From positions 62,001-126,000 of the forward strand of contig NZ_CADFGE010000001.1 of NCBI RefSeq assembly GCF_902833645.1: a DNA stretch of 64,000 nucleotides, read 5' to 3'. Below, one piece after another: positions 1-8,057 of the stretch; position 1 is the stretch's first letter; each line of letters begins with the position of its first letter. Under the pieces are notes generated by a model, which was given only the letters and a program-made list of their open reading frames with translations, did no database searches and was not told the DNA's origin. This DNA comes from Paraburkholderia fungorum (GTDB lineage: Bacteria; Pseudomonadota; Gammaproteobacteria; Burkholderiales; Burkholderiaceae). Made by a program: the position numbers and the translations under genes.

Positions 1-71
1 TCGCGCGCCGCTATGCGGGCACCCGTGCCGCGCCTAAACTACGCGCATACGGCCACAGCCCCTCGGAACCC

Positions 72-614
72 ATGCCCGCTCGCGAAGACCATAATGCCCA
101 GCCGCCTGCCCCGCCCTCCGCGCCAGACAGCGCCGACGCATTGCAGGACCCGGCCCTGCTGCGCCGCCTGCTGCGCGCCAAAGACCGCATGGATGCCGCC
201 TCGCACGAGGCCTGGCCCGTCAAACGGCTGGCCGAAGTCAGTGGCGTCTCCGAAGCCCATTTCGCGCGCTCCTTCAAGCGGGCCTTCGGTGTCCCGCCGC
301 ACCGCTACCTGCTGAGCCGGCGCATCGAGCAAGCCACCACCCTGCTGCGCGACACCGGACTCAGCATCACGGAAATTGCCTTCGCCACTGGCTGGGAGAG
401 CCTGGGCACGTTCGGGCGCACCTTTCACGACATCACCGGCCAAAGCCCCAGCGCCATGAGGCTTGAGGCGCAAGCCAACCTGCCTCGACTCGACCGCGTG
501 CCCGCTTGCGTCCTGAAAGCCGCGCAGCGCCCCGACCTCACCATCGCAGTTTTGGAGAAGCGCCGGCGCGTGGCCAAAGATACATTCCCTCCATCAACCA
601 AGGAGGAACCATGA
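72..614 (+). CDS. AraC-family transcriptional regulator
   Basis: A 180-residue protein consisting mostly of the AraC/XylS two-helix-turn-helix DNA-binding domain (about residues 50-130). Visible signatures are KRLAEVSGVSEAHFARSFKR for the first HTH and ITEIAFATGWESLGTFGRTF for the second. There is no large ligand-binding domain, so it is a short AraC-type regulator and its effector cannot be read from sequence. Its stop codon overlaps the ATG of the next gene (ATGA at 611-614), so the VOC protein and the small membrane protein are probably translationally coupled to it and are the likely targets. The start at 72 is the first ATG compatible with the domain. Confidence 0.85.
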   Translation: MPAREDHNAQPPAPPSAPDSADALQDPALLRRLLRAKDRMDAASHEAWPVKRLAEVSGVSEAHFARSFKRAFGVPPHRYLLSRRIEQATTLLRDTGLSITEIAFATGWESLGTFGRTFHDITGQSPSAMRLEAQANLPRLDRVPACVLKAAQRPDLTIAVLEKRRRVAKDTFPPSTKEEP

Positions 615-1027
615 CCCAAGGTATCAATGTGGTGGGCTTGTACGTCGATAACCAGGACGAAGCGCTCACGTTCTACGTCGACAAGCTTGGATTCCGCGTC
701 CATACGGACGTGCGCAACGGCCCTTACCGCTGGCTTACGGTCCAGCATCCCGAGCAGCCGTCGTTCCAGCTCGGCCTGTTCACGCCCGGCCCGCCCATCC
801 ACGACGAGGCCACCGCGCAAACCCTGCGCGCGATGGTCGCCAAGGGCGCCATGCCGCCTCTCGTCCTTTCCGTGGCCGACTGCCGCGCCAGCTATGCCCA
901 GTTGCAAGCCCGCGGCGTGGAATTCACCCAGGAGCCGATAGATCGCTTTGGCAGCGTCGATGCCGGTTTCCGCGACCCTGCCGGCAACGGCTGGAAGATG
1001 ATCCAGGCCCCGAAGAGCGCAACATGA
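611..1027 (+). CDS. VOC (glyoxalase/bleomycin-resistance fold) family protein
   Basis: A 138-residue vicinal-oxygen-chelate protein with paired beta-alpha-beta-beta-beta modules, starting GINVVGLYVDNQDEALTFYV and ending with the typical FRDPAGNGWKMIQ strand. An AAGGAGG ribosome site just upstream of 611 decides the start and rules out the longer open frame beginning at 506. VOC proteins include glyoxalases, extradiol dioxygenases and antibiotic-binding proteins; the substrate here is not evident. ATGA overlaps on both sides join it to the AraC regulator and to the small membrane protein in one transcription unit. Confidence 0.85.
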   Translation: MTQGINVVGLYVDNQDEALTFYVDKLGFRVHTDVRNGPYRWLTVQHPEQPSFQLGLFTPGPPIHDEATAQTLRAMVAKGAMPPLVLSVADCRASYAQLQARGVEFTQEPIDRFGSVDAGFRDPAGNGWKMIQAPKSAT

Positions 1028-1278
1028 ACGCCAACGACTGGATTCGCCAATTTCACCGGTGGATATCCATCATCTTCACGCTGACGGTGATCGCCAACTT
1101 CGTCGCCATGGCCCTAAGAAAAGGCCTGCCGCCGCCCTGGATCACCTACACGCCGCTGCTGCCGCTGGCGCTCCTGCTGTTCACGGGGCTCTACCTGTTT
1201 GCACGGCCCTACTTGAGCCGCGAGCGCACTCGTCGCCAGCCGGGTTCCGCGGGCGGCGAACCGGCTCCCAGCGCATGA
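1024..1278 (+). CDS. Small two-helix membrane protein
   Basis: An 84-residue protein with two clear hydrophobic segments (about residues 13-32 and 42-60) and a polar C-terminal tail. It begins in a 4-bp ATGA overlap with the VOC gene, so it is the third gene of that operon. I do not recognise a characterised family. The close coupling suggests a membrane partner or accessory to the same response, but this is inference from position only. Confidence 0.7.
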   Translation: MNANDWIRQFHRWISIIFTLTVIANFVAMALRKGLPPPWITYTPLLPLALLLFTGLYLFARPYLSRERTRRQPGSAGGEPAPSA

Positions 1279-1420
1279 TCCCGGCAGCAGCGCATCAAAC
1301 TGAACGATGCGCGCGGCATGTGACCGATTCAGTGAATGCATGAGTGCGTGCTCGGTGTCTTGCCCGACGGCGTCTTGACGGCGTGTCGCGAGCGAAATCC
1401 GACGAGCTGGTGATCGATCT

Positions 1421-1840
1421 TCAGGCATCCATGTCGATCACCACTTTGCCGAAATGCGCCGCACTTTCCAGAAACCGATAGCCTTCGGCGGCGGCTTCAA
1501 ACCCGAACGTGCGGTCGTCCACCGGCTCGATGCCGGCCGTGGCGATCGCGCGCACGGCATCTGCCAGGTTCGCCGTCGATCCTGTGTTGTTGTCGACCAT
1601 CGTCAACGTCTTGAGGTTGATCGGAAGGATGGGAATCGAAAGCTCCATGCCACCGACAAAGCCCACTACAAAGATCGTCCCCGCAATGGCCACCGCGTTG
1701 AGCGAGCGCGCAAAGGTGCTTGCACCGATCGTCTCGGCAACCAGATCCGCACCGTTCCCGTCCGTTGCCGCGAGCACGATCTCGTCCCAGCCGGGCGTCG
1801 CCTGATCGTTGATCGTCAAGTCCGCACCTAGCTTCAGTTC
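1421..1840 (-). pseudogene. Truncated medium-chain (zinc-type) alcohol dehydrogenase / quinone reductase, C-terminal part only
   Basis: About 137 codons match the C-terminal half of an MDR-superfamily alcohol dehydrogenase/quinone oxidoreductase: LGADLTIND, the GADLVAETIG segment, GTIFVVGFVGG and a final AAHFGKVVIDMD that is typical of the family end. The N-terminal catalytic domain and the first part of the Rossmann fold are missing. Upstream of about 1840 the open frame continues into unrelated residues. The opposite strand there carries the 3' end of a LysR gene, so the truncation looks like a deletion joint. It is not expected to be active. Confidence 0.75.
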
Positions 1841-1926
1841 AACATGAGCCGGCAAAGAGTCGCGCGTTCGTGGAGTGGATCGCCGAAGTCTTTGCCGCTC
1901 CGCCTTGGCAGAAAGCGATTCGATGA
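1840..1926 (+). pseudogene. 3' remnant of a LysR-type regulator gene
   Basis: About 28 codons ending at the TGA at 1924-1926 read SRAFVEWIAEVFAAPP and then a short tail. This resembles the last helix of LysR-family regulators (R-x-F-V-E-W-I-A-E-x-F). There is no start or HTH region. It abuts the truncated dehydrogenase on the other strand, the layout left when one deletion removes the shared promoter and both 5' halves of a divergent LysR/dehydrogenase pair. The match is short, so confidence is moderate. Confidence 0.45.
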
Positions 1927-1958
1927 GCAATGCAATGACGGGAGATTCGATGCGTCGT

Positions 1959-2366
1959 TCACCGGCGCGTTGTCTTCGAGTGGAATGTGTTGCGAGGGGG
2001 GACCAGCCGCCAGGTCAGTAACACGACCAGACCGAAAGCGACGTATAGGAGCGTGAATACCCAGACGGGAAAATTGTAGTAGAGCAGACCGCTCACCCAA
2101 CGTTGGATAAAACCGGGTGTGAATCCGTTTGTGTCCAGCGAACCCGTACGCAGCCAGTCCTCCAGCGTCGTCAACGGGCACGCGATTCCAAGCAGCGACA
2201 GCGTCGACACGATCACAATCAAAGACAGATGCGCGAACCGGAAAAGCCTTTGACGTATCCACTTCCAGCCGAGCGCCGCTCCCAGCCAGATCGCGACGAG
2301 TCCGCACACGATAAACAACGCAAGCAGCGCATGCACGACCAGCACCGTATCGGCTAACCAGATCAT
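1959..2366 (-). CDS. DUF2784-family membrane protein
   Basis: A 135-residue integral membrane protein with four hydrophobic stretches and the family pattern VHALLALFIVCG, then CPLTTLEDWLR and FIQRWVSGLLYYNFP. These are typical of DUF2784 proteins, whose function is unknown. It stands alone on the minus strand and no strong ribosome site precedes the ATG. The arginine-rich tail is cytoplasmic by the positive-inside rule. Confidence 0.75.
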   Translation of the reverse strand: MIWLADTVLVVHALLALFIVCGLVAIWLGAALGWKWIRQRLFRFAHLSLIVIVSTLSLLGIACPLTTLEDWLRTGSLDTNGFTPGFIQRWVSGLLYYNFPVWVFTLLYVAFGLVVLLTWRLVPPRNTFHSKTTRR

Positions 2367-2469
2367 GATCGGCTTTCATGTGAGCTGCGTTTTTGCAGGT
2401 CAGGAGTGCTCGCTAAATCTCCGCGAATCACTTCATGTCGTGACTATCGACGAATCAGGAAACGTATGT

Positions 2470-2628
2470 TCAGCGTCTGTCCCGCATCACTTCCCAACAA
2501 TCGCGATGGTCCATTCGTTCGAGTTTCCGCCGTCGCGTCATTTCGCGCCAGTAGTGAACGGCCACCAACAGCACAGCGGCGCTTAGCCCACACAGACCCA
2601 CCACGATTCCAGTCCACGATTCGGCCAC
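2470..2628 (-). CDS. Small single-helix membrane protein
   Basis: A 52-residue protein starting at a GTG preceded by an AGGGAG ribosome site six bases upstream, which is why I prefer it to the TTG 30 bases earlier. It has one transmembrane segment near the N-terminus (GIVVGLCGLSAAVLLVAVHY) and a strongly basic C-terminal half. No recognised family. It sits just downstream of another small gene on the same strand. Confidence 0.5.
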   Translation of the reverse strand: MAESWTGIVVGLCGLSAAVLLVAVHYWREMTRRRKLERMDHRDCWEVMRDRR

Positions 2629-2668
2629 GAAAGACTCCCTGACTGTCAGACTGATCAAGCGCTACGTG

Positions 2669-2875
2669 TCATTCGTGGTTCGGGAGACGGGCGAAAGCCT
2701 TCAGAAACATCTGTCCGTCGTGAGTGATGAGGGGACGTCGCTGCCCGGAAGCCAGATCCTCCACGGTAACGAGTTGGCGATCCAGAAGCGCTTCCAGATC
2801 GGCGCTGTCCAGACTCAGCAGATCCGGCGCATCCTTGAGTAGCATGAGGGTCGCGAATTCATGTGGACTGAGCAT
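2669..2875 (-). CDS. Small protein of unknown function
   Basis: A 68-residue soluble protein with a good ribosome site (AGGAG, then ATG at 2875). The sequence has a leucine/aspartate-rich helix (LLSLDSADLEALLDRQLVTV) followed by RRPLITHDGQMFLKA. The pattern resembles a short winged-helix-like fragment such as those seen after regulator domains, but I cannot assign a family. About 40 bp separates it from the next small gene, so the two may be cotranscribed. Confidence 0.5.
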   Translation of the reverse strand: MLSPHEFATLMLLKDAPDLLSLDSADLEALLDRQLVTVEDLASGQRRPLITHDGQMFLKAFARLPNHE

Positions 2876-3286
2876 CTCCGTCTCCTGGCTGAGCCTGCTG
2901 CTTCGCTGGGAACCTGATCCGTTGGCCTCGCCTCGCGAGCAGGATCAATTCGGGGATGGCTGCTGCGGGATGTCACCGTGTGTTCGGTGGCATGTCGCGC
3001 GCCAAGGCACCCATCATAATGCTGAGGTGTCCAATAGATCAACATGTGGGAAACGCTTTTTACTGCATATTTACGGTACCTTCGTAAAGCTGTCGCGGTG
3101 CAGCATGACTGGCCGTCCGATGAAAGATGGCCGCTTCGCACCACGTGTTGGTCAGCGCACAGACATGATCTGTACCTGACCGATCCTGATGAATATCCTG
3201 GCAGCGCTTCCAGGCGTCATACCTGCATACTCGGGGCATTGCCCCGAATACCGGGCGCTGCGATCGAAACCTGAAGGAGAGCATAG
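2876..3286. other. Intergenic spacer without a recognised gene
   Basis: About 410 bp between a small minus-strand gene and the amidohydrolase. Open frames here have no family resemblance. The only structure I see is a 7-bp hairpin with a 3-nt loop (TCGGGGC-ATT-GCCCCGA) near 3231-3247, about 40 bp upstream of the amidohydrolase start, which could lie in its leader. Confidence 0.4.
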
Positions 3287-4537
3287 TTGACCACCTTCCT
3301 TTTCCGTAACGGCGCGCTTCTCGATCCTGATCATCCTGACCTGCTGGAAGGCTTCGAGATTCTCATCGAAGATGGCTTCATCCGCGAGGTATCCGACAAG
3401 CCGATAAAGAGCAACAACGCGCACGTCATTGACGTCAAAGGCAAAACGATCATGCCGGGTCTGATCGATTTGCATGTGCACGTCGTCGCGATCGAGTTCA
3501 ACCTGCCGCGTGTCGCGACGCTACCCAACGTGCTGGTTACGCTGCGCGCCGTCCCGATCATGCGCGCGATGCTGCGCCGCGGCTTCACCACCGTGCGCGA
3601 CGCTGGCGGCGCCGGATATCCGTTCAAGCAGGCCGTCGAGTCGGGGCTCGTCGAGGGGCCACGCCTGTTCGTATCCGGCCGGGCCCTGAGCCAGACCGGC
3701 GGTCATGCCGATCCGCGCGCCCGCTCCGACTACATGCCGCCCGACTCACCCTGCGGATGCTGCGTGCGCGTAGGCGCACTGGGCCGCGTGGCGGACGGCG
3801 TCGATGAAGTGCGCCGGGCCGTGCGTGAAGAACTGCAGATGGGCGCCGATCAGATCAAGATCATGGCTTCGGGCGGCGTGGCCTCGCCAACCGACCCGGT
3901 CGGCGCATTCGGGTACTCCGAGGACGAGATCCGCGCGATCGTGGCCGAGGCTCAGGGGCGCGGCACCTACGTACTCGCGCATGCCTACACGCCGGCGGCG
4001 ATCGCACGTGCGGTGCGCTGCGGCGTGCGCACGATCGAACACGGCAACCTGATCGACGATGAAACGGCACGCGTCGTCGCCGAACACGGTGCCTATGTCG
4101 TGCCAACCCTCGTTACTTACGACGCGCTTGCAAGCGAAGGCGAGAAATATGGGTTGCCACCGGAAAGCATCGCCAAGATCGCGGACGTGCATGGCGCCGG
4201 TCTGCACTCAATCGAGATCATGAAACGGGCCGGCGTCAAAATGGGTTTCGGCACGGACCTGCTCGGCGAAGCCCAGCGTCTGCAAAGCGACGAGTTCCGG
4301 ATTCTGGCCGAAGTCCTGTCACCGGCCGAGGTGATCGCAAGTGCGACGGTCGTCAGCGCGGAAGTGCTCGGCATGCAGGACAAGCTCGGCAGAATCGTGC
4401 CGGGTGCTCACGCCGATGTGCTGGTGGTCGATGGCAATCCTCTGAAGTCTGTCGATTGCCTGTTGGGTCAAGGCGAGCATATTCGGCTCGTGATGAAGGA
4501 CGGCCGGCTCTTCGTCAACGAACTCGAAGGGCATTGA
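3287..4537 (+). CDS. Metal-dependent amidohydrolase (imidazolonepropionase/Xaa-Pro dipeptidase-like)
   Basis: A 416-residue amidohydrolase-superfamily enzyme. Metal-binding signatures are H63-V-H65 in PGLIDLHVHV, a KIMASGG lysine strand, histidines in YVLAHAYTP and RTIEHGN, and the aspartate in GFGTDLLGE. The start is TTG at 3287, chosen for the GAAGGAGA ribosome site 7 bases upstream. The family hydrolyses amide or ester bonds in small cyclic or peptide-like substrates; the precise substrate is unknown. An MFS permease starts 50 bp downstream on the same strand, which suggests uptake and hydrolysis of one compound. Confidence 0.85.
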   Translation: MTTFLFRNGALLDPDHPDLLEGFEILIEDGFIREVSDKPIKSNNAHVIDVKGKTIMPGLIDLHVHVVAIEFNLPRVATLPNVLVTLRAVPIMRAMLRRGFTTVRDAGGAGYPFKQAVESGLVEGPRLFVSGRALSQTGGHADPRARSDYMPPDSPCGCCVRVGALGRVADGVDEVRRAVREELQMGADQIKIMASGGVASPTDPVGAFGYSEDEIRAIVAEAQGRGTYVLAHAYTPAAIARAVRCGVRTIEHGNLIDDETARVVAEHGAYVVPTLVTYDALASEGEKYGLPPESIAKIADVHGAGLHSIEIMKRAGVKMGFGTDLLGEAQRLQSDEFRILAEVLSPAEVIASATVVSAEVLGMQDKLGRIVPGAHADVLVVDGNPLKSVDCLLGQGEHIRLVMKDGRLFVNELEGH

Positions 4538-4587
4538 CCGCGTAAGCGCGCGTCTGTCGCGCCCACCGTTCTTATCGGAGCCTGCTC

Positions 4588-5958
4588 ATGTCGACGATCG
4601 CCGCCCGCATCGAACGCCTGCCGTTTTCAGGTTTTCACCGCCGTCTGCTGTTGATGGGCGGGCTCGGCTATACCTTCGATGCGATGGACGCCGCCGTGCT
4701 TGCCTTCCTGCTGCCGGTGCTGCGCACGCAATGGGGGCTGACGAGTGTGCAGACGGGGGTGCTGGGAAGCGGCACGTTCATCGGCTATTTCGTCGGCGCG
4801 ATGTTCGCGGGCATGCTCGGCGACATCATCGGCCGGCGCAAAGTGATGATGTACGCGCTCGTGATTTACTGTGTGGCGTCTCTTGCCAGTGCGCTCGCGA
4901 ATGATTGGGGATTTTTTCTTGCGACGCGCATCGTCGCCGGTTTGGGAACGGGCGCGGAAAGCGCGATCGTCGCGCCGTTTCTCTCGGAGTTCGTGGCACG
5001 GCGGTATCGCGGCAGTTTCACTGGCAGTCTTGCCGGGTTCTTCTCCTTCGGCTTTGTGGCAGCCGCGCTGCTTGGCTACCTGGTGATTCCGCTCGCACCG
5101 AATGCATGGCGCGCGGTCATGGTCATCACCGCGCTGCCCATTGTGATGCTCCTCTGGTGGCGCCGCGCGTTGCCCGAGTCGCCGCGCTGGCTCGAGGCGC
5201 GCGACCGGCACGCGGAAGCCGACGCGATCGTGTCGCGGATGGAAGCGGAGGTGACCCAGGCAGGCATACGGTTGGAACCGCTGCCCGCCATGCGTGACGC
5301 AAGCGTTCCGCTCGCGGCGGGACGTGCCTCGATCGTCGCGAACGTGAAGGCGTTGTGGACAAAAAAACTCGCGCGCATCACGGCAATGACGTGGCTGATG
5401 TGGTTATCCATCACGTTCAGCTATTACGCCTTTTTCACGTGGATTCCCGGCTTGCTGGTTCAGAACGGAATGACGATCACGCGCAGCTTTTCGTACTCGC
5501 TCGTGATTTACATTGCACAGATCCCGGGGTACTTTTCGGGTGCGTGGCTCAACGAGAAGATCGGCCGCCAGGCAACGATCGCGTCATACATGATATTGGG
5601 CGGCGTATCGGCACTTGGGCTCGCGTTGACGCGCACGGACGCGGGCATCATGGTGTCGGGCATCCTGCTTTCGTTCTTCATGAACGGCACCTATGCGGGC
5701 GTTTACGCTTACACGCCCGAGGTGTTTCCTACCGACGTGCGCGCCACGGGCACCGGGCTCGCATCGTCAATTGGCCGGCTGGGCGCGATCGCCGCGCCTA
5801 TCCTTGTCGGTTACGTCTATCCGCTACTGGGATTTGCCGGCGTGTTCGGTGCGACGACGCTGGTGCTGCTGACAGGTGCGATAGCCGTGGTGCTCATGGG
5901 CGTGCCCACACGCGGAAGGTCGCTCGAAGACATTGCGGCGGGACAAGTCGAACAGTAA
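4588..5958 (+). CDS. MFS transporter (NiaP/aromatic-acid symporter-like)
   Basis: A 456-residue major-facilitator protein with twelve predicted membrane segments, the loop 2-3 motif GDIIGRRK, and a PESPRWL motif after TM6 as in sugar and organic acid porters. The start follows a CGGAG ribosome site. It lies directly downstream of the amidohydrolase, so it probably imports that enzyme's substrate. Related proteins carry nicotinate, aromatic acids or sugars, and sequence alone does not choose between them. Confidence 0.85.
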   Translation: MSTIAARIERLPFSGFHRRLLLMGGLGYTFDAMDAAVLAFLLPVLRTQWGLTSVQTGVLGSGTFIGYFVGAMFAGMLGDIIGRRKVMMYALVIYCVASLASALANDWGFFLATRIVAGLGTGAESAIVAPFLSEFVARRYRGSFTGSLAGFFSFGFVAAALLGYLVIPLAPNAWRAVMVITALPIVMLLWWRRALPESPRWLEARDRHAEADAIVSRMEAEVTQAGIRLEPLPAMRDASVPLAAGRASIVANVKALWTKKLARITAMTWLMWLSITFSYYAFFTWIPGLLVQNGMTITRSFSYSLVIYIAQIPGYFSGAWLNEKIGRQATIASYMILGGVSALGLALTRTDAGIMVSGILLSFFMNGTYAGVYAYTPEVFPTDVRATGTGLASSIGRLGAIAAPILVGYVYPLLGFAGVFGATTLVLLTGAIAVVLMGVPTRGRSLEDIAAGQVEQ

Positions 5959-6228
5959 GAAAACCAGCCTGCTGGCCTTAGCCCCAATATAACGGTCAAA
6001 GCGCTGTCCTGTGATATCGCCAGGTCACGTGACCCGACTCGTCGAAGCAAGCACGCGCGACTTTGGCGAACTGACGTTCTTATGACATTATTTGCCAACG
6101 CAGACGATGTAAGCGTTAATAAGCGAACCACGTCGCGTAGCGAGGCAATCAACACGTAGCAGGCGCTTCGTGGCAAGCATAGCTTCGAGCACCAGACTGC
6201 TATTGCGTCATTCACTCAGGGAAAAACC

Positions 6229-6624
6229 ATGAAGTTGATAATCGCCGCACCCCTTTTGATCGTTTCGTTGCTCGGCGCGTCCACCGCTGTCTTCGCGCAA
6301 CAGCACGACGACAATCACGGCGGCCCGCCGCAGCACGAGCGGCAGAATCCGGGTCATGGCGGCCAGCATGGCCACGGTCACGGACCCGCGCCTCACGAAG
6401 CGTCTGTGGGAGGCCCGGGCGGTCCGGTTCCTCACAACGATTGGCACAAGGGTGAGCGGCTTCCGGCGGAGTACCGCGACCGTAATTACGTCGTCGACAA
6501 CTGGCACGAGCACGGCCTGCAAGCGCCGCCGCGCGGCTATCAGTGGGTCGGCGTGAACGGGGACTATGTACTCGCCGCCGTCGCGACCGGCGTCATTGCA
6601 AATGTCCTGCTGAACGGACACTAA
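6229..6624 (+). CDS. RcnB-family periplasmic protein
   Basis: A 131-residue exported protein. It has a signal peptide of about 24 residues ending near VFAQ, then a Gly/His-rich linker (many HG, HH and GGQHGH repeats). The conserved C-terminal RcnB-like block follows: YRDRNYVVDNWHEHGLQAPP, then RGYQWVGVNGDYVLAAVATG. RcnB in enterobacteria is a periplasmic protein needed for nickel/cobalt homeostasis, and the histidine-rich linker here is consistent with metal binding. It stands alone, followed by a strong hairpin. Confidence 0.75.
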   Translation: MKLIIAAPLLIVSLLGASTAVFAQQHDDNHGGPPQHERQNPGHGGQHGHGHGPAPHEASVGGPGGPVPHNDWHKGERLPAEYRDRNYVVDNWHEHGLQAPPRGYQWVGVNGDYVLAAVATGVIANVLLNGH

Positions 6625-6700
6625 GCAAGCGGATAGAAACCGATTGCTTTCGGTACCGGCAGCAAGTTTTCATTGCGCGCATCTCAAACGCGTATGAGCG

Positions 6701-6726
6701 CGGTGGCCCGTTGTTACGGGCCACCG
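6701..6726 (+). terminator. Strong hairpin after the RcnB-like gene
   Basis: A perfect 11-bp stem, CGGTGGCCCGT / ACGGGCCACCG, with a TGTT loop lies about 75 bp after the stop. There is no T-tract on either side. It may be a terminator between the convergent RcnB-like and VOC genes or a transcript-stabilising stem. Confidence 0.5.
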
Positions 6727-6777
6727 TCCTGCTCCTTATCGCTTGGCAGCGAATACATTCACCCTAAAGCGACCAGG

Positions 6778-7182
6778 TTACCGGTCGAAGGTGCCACGAT
6801 ACTTCTCGTCGGCATCTGAACGGGTATTGATTTCGACAAGCACGCCGCCTGGCACTTCGCAGAAGAATCGCGAACCGCGCTCATGCGCGAACACGTCGGT
6901 TTTCATCACGACGTTCGCGGCAGCCATCTGCCCATGAAGCGCGCGAACATCGTCGACGGTCGGCAGTTCGAAGCCAATGTGAAAGTTATGCGGCCATTCG
7001 ACCGGATGGTCGGCGGCGTCCTCGATCACGATGTCGAATCCCGGACGTTTCAGCAACCAGCTCGCGCCTCGCATCGCAACAGTACAGCCCAGATGAGCCT
7101 CGAAGAAGCTGGCGGTGGCGCTCACATCGGAAGAGGGGAAGCTCGCGTGATTGAGCTTCATGGTGGTGGTGATACTCGTCAT
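6778..7182 (-). CDS. VOC-family protein
   Basis: A 134-residue glyoxalase-fold protein: MKLNHASFPSSDVSATASFF opens the first module, and FFCEVPGGVLVEINTR closes the second. The ATG at 7182 has a GGAG ribosome site and is preferred over an in-frame start at 7221. Histidine and glutamate positions typical of VOC metal sites are present (NHASF, VEINT). Substrate unknown. It is separate from the operon VOC protein at the left end and only distantly similar to it. Confidence 0.8.
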   Translation of the reverse strand: MTSITTTMKLNHASFPSSDVSATASFFEAHLGCTVAMRGASWLLKRPGFDIVIEDAADHPVEWPHNFHIGFELPTVDDVRALHGQMAAANVVMKTDVFAHERGSRFFCEVPGGVLVEINTRSDADEKYRGTFDR

Positions 7183-7299
7183 GTCAATCTCCGTTGATCT
7201 GGATCGCTCGTTGCGTTCCATACGGAGAATGTTACGAGTAAAAGCTCGCGTTCAATACTCGCATCGCCGCGCTCGCGCTGATCGCCGCTAAAGCCCGTG

Positions 7300-8022
7300 C
7301 TACGGGCGTTTCAGCCTGCGCGTCGGCGCCTCGCGTGCAGCGTGCTCGCGTTTGCTCGCGGATTGCGGCGTTTCCGTGGCGGGCGAATCGCTATTCCATC
7401 CGGCACCGGCGTTCGACATCATCGTCAGATAGCCCAGCACGGCTGCCGTCACGCGGCGAGTCAGTCCGGTCATATCCGTCTCCCCCCGCTCACCGGCCTC
7501 GTCCACGAGACCACGGACGATCGCCATCAGATCGTGCGCGGCGAGCACCGTGTCGTCCTGCGGCGGCAAACCGTCGCTCGTAAGAATCTGCGCTAGCAAT
7601 GCGTGCATCGTGCCGGTGCCGGTTAGCGCCTCGCGCAATTGCGGTCGGCTCTCTTCGACGTCGAGTAATCGTGCGAGCGTGGGTCTCGCGAACTGCTGCC
7701 GCACCGAGCAGCCAATCAGATGATTGAGCGCGGCGGGTCCGTTCGCGTGATCGAGCGCGCTCAGCGCATCCTGATAGAAGCGCTCCTTTTCTCGCTGCAT
7801 CAACGCGATCGTCAACGCGTCCTTGCCGGGGAAGTACTGATACAGCGAACCGACGCTGACACCGGCACGCTCCGCGACCGCGTTCGTATTGAAACCTTCG
7901 AGTCCCTTTGTTTCAAGCACCTGTGCGGCCGCTTCGAGCAAGGTGGCAACCATGCGCTCGGAGCGGGGCTGACTGGGCGCTCTGCGCGGTTTGAGCGGTG
8001 ACGGATTCGGCTGTCGAGGCAT
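7300..8022 (-). CDS. TetR-family transcriptional regulator
   Basis: A 240-residue regulator with the TetR N-terminal HTH (about residues 25-70: NAVAERAGVSVGSLYQYFPG) and a helical C-terminal ligand domain. Both ends are basic. Its gene begins only 35 bp after the stop of the Nramp transporter gene on the same strand, so the two may be cotranscribed and it may regulate that unit. The ligand is not predictable. Confidence 0.85.
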   Translation of the reverse strand: MPRQPNPSPLKPRRAPSQPRSERMVATLLEAAAQVLETKGLEGFNTNAVAERAGVSVGSLYQYFPGKDALTIALMQREKERFYQDALSALDHANGPAALNHLIGCSVRQQFARPTLARLLDVEESRPQLREALTGTGTMHALLAQILTSDGLPPQDDTVLAAHDLMAIVRGLVDEAGERGETDMTGLTRRVTAAVLGYLTMMSNAGAGWNSDSPATETPQSASKREHAAREAPTRRLKRP

Positions 8023-8057
8023 ACGGCAATAACGTGTAGGAGTGGCTATGAATGGCG

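Noticed and set aside
2103..2357. Plus-strand open frame opposite the DUF2784 gene
   Set aside because: Glutamine/arginine-rich shadow of a membrane protein gene.
3060..3284. Open frames upstream of the amidohydrolase
   Set aside because: No family signal on either strand; treated as spacer.
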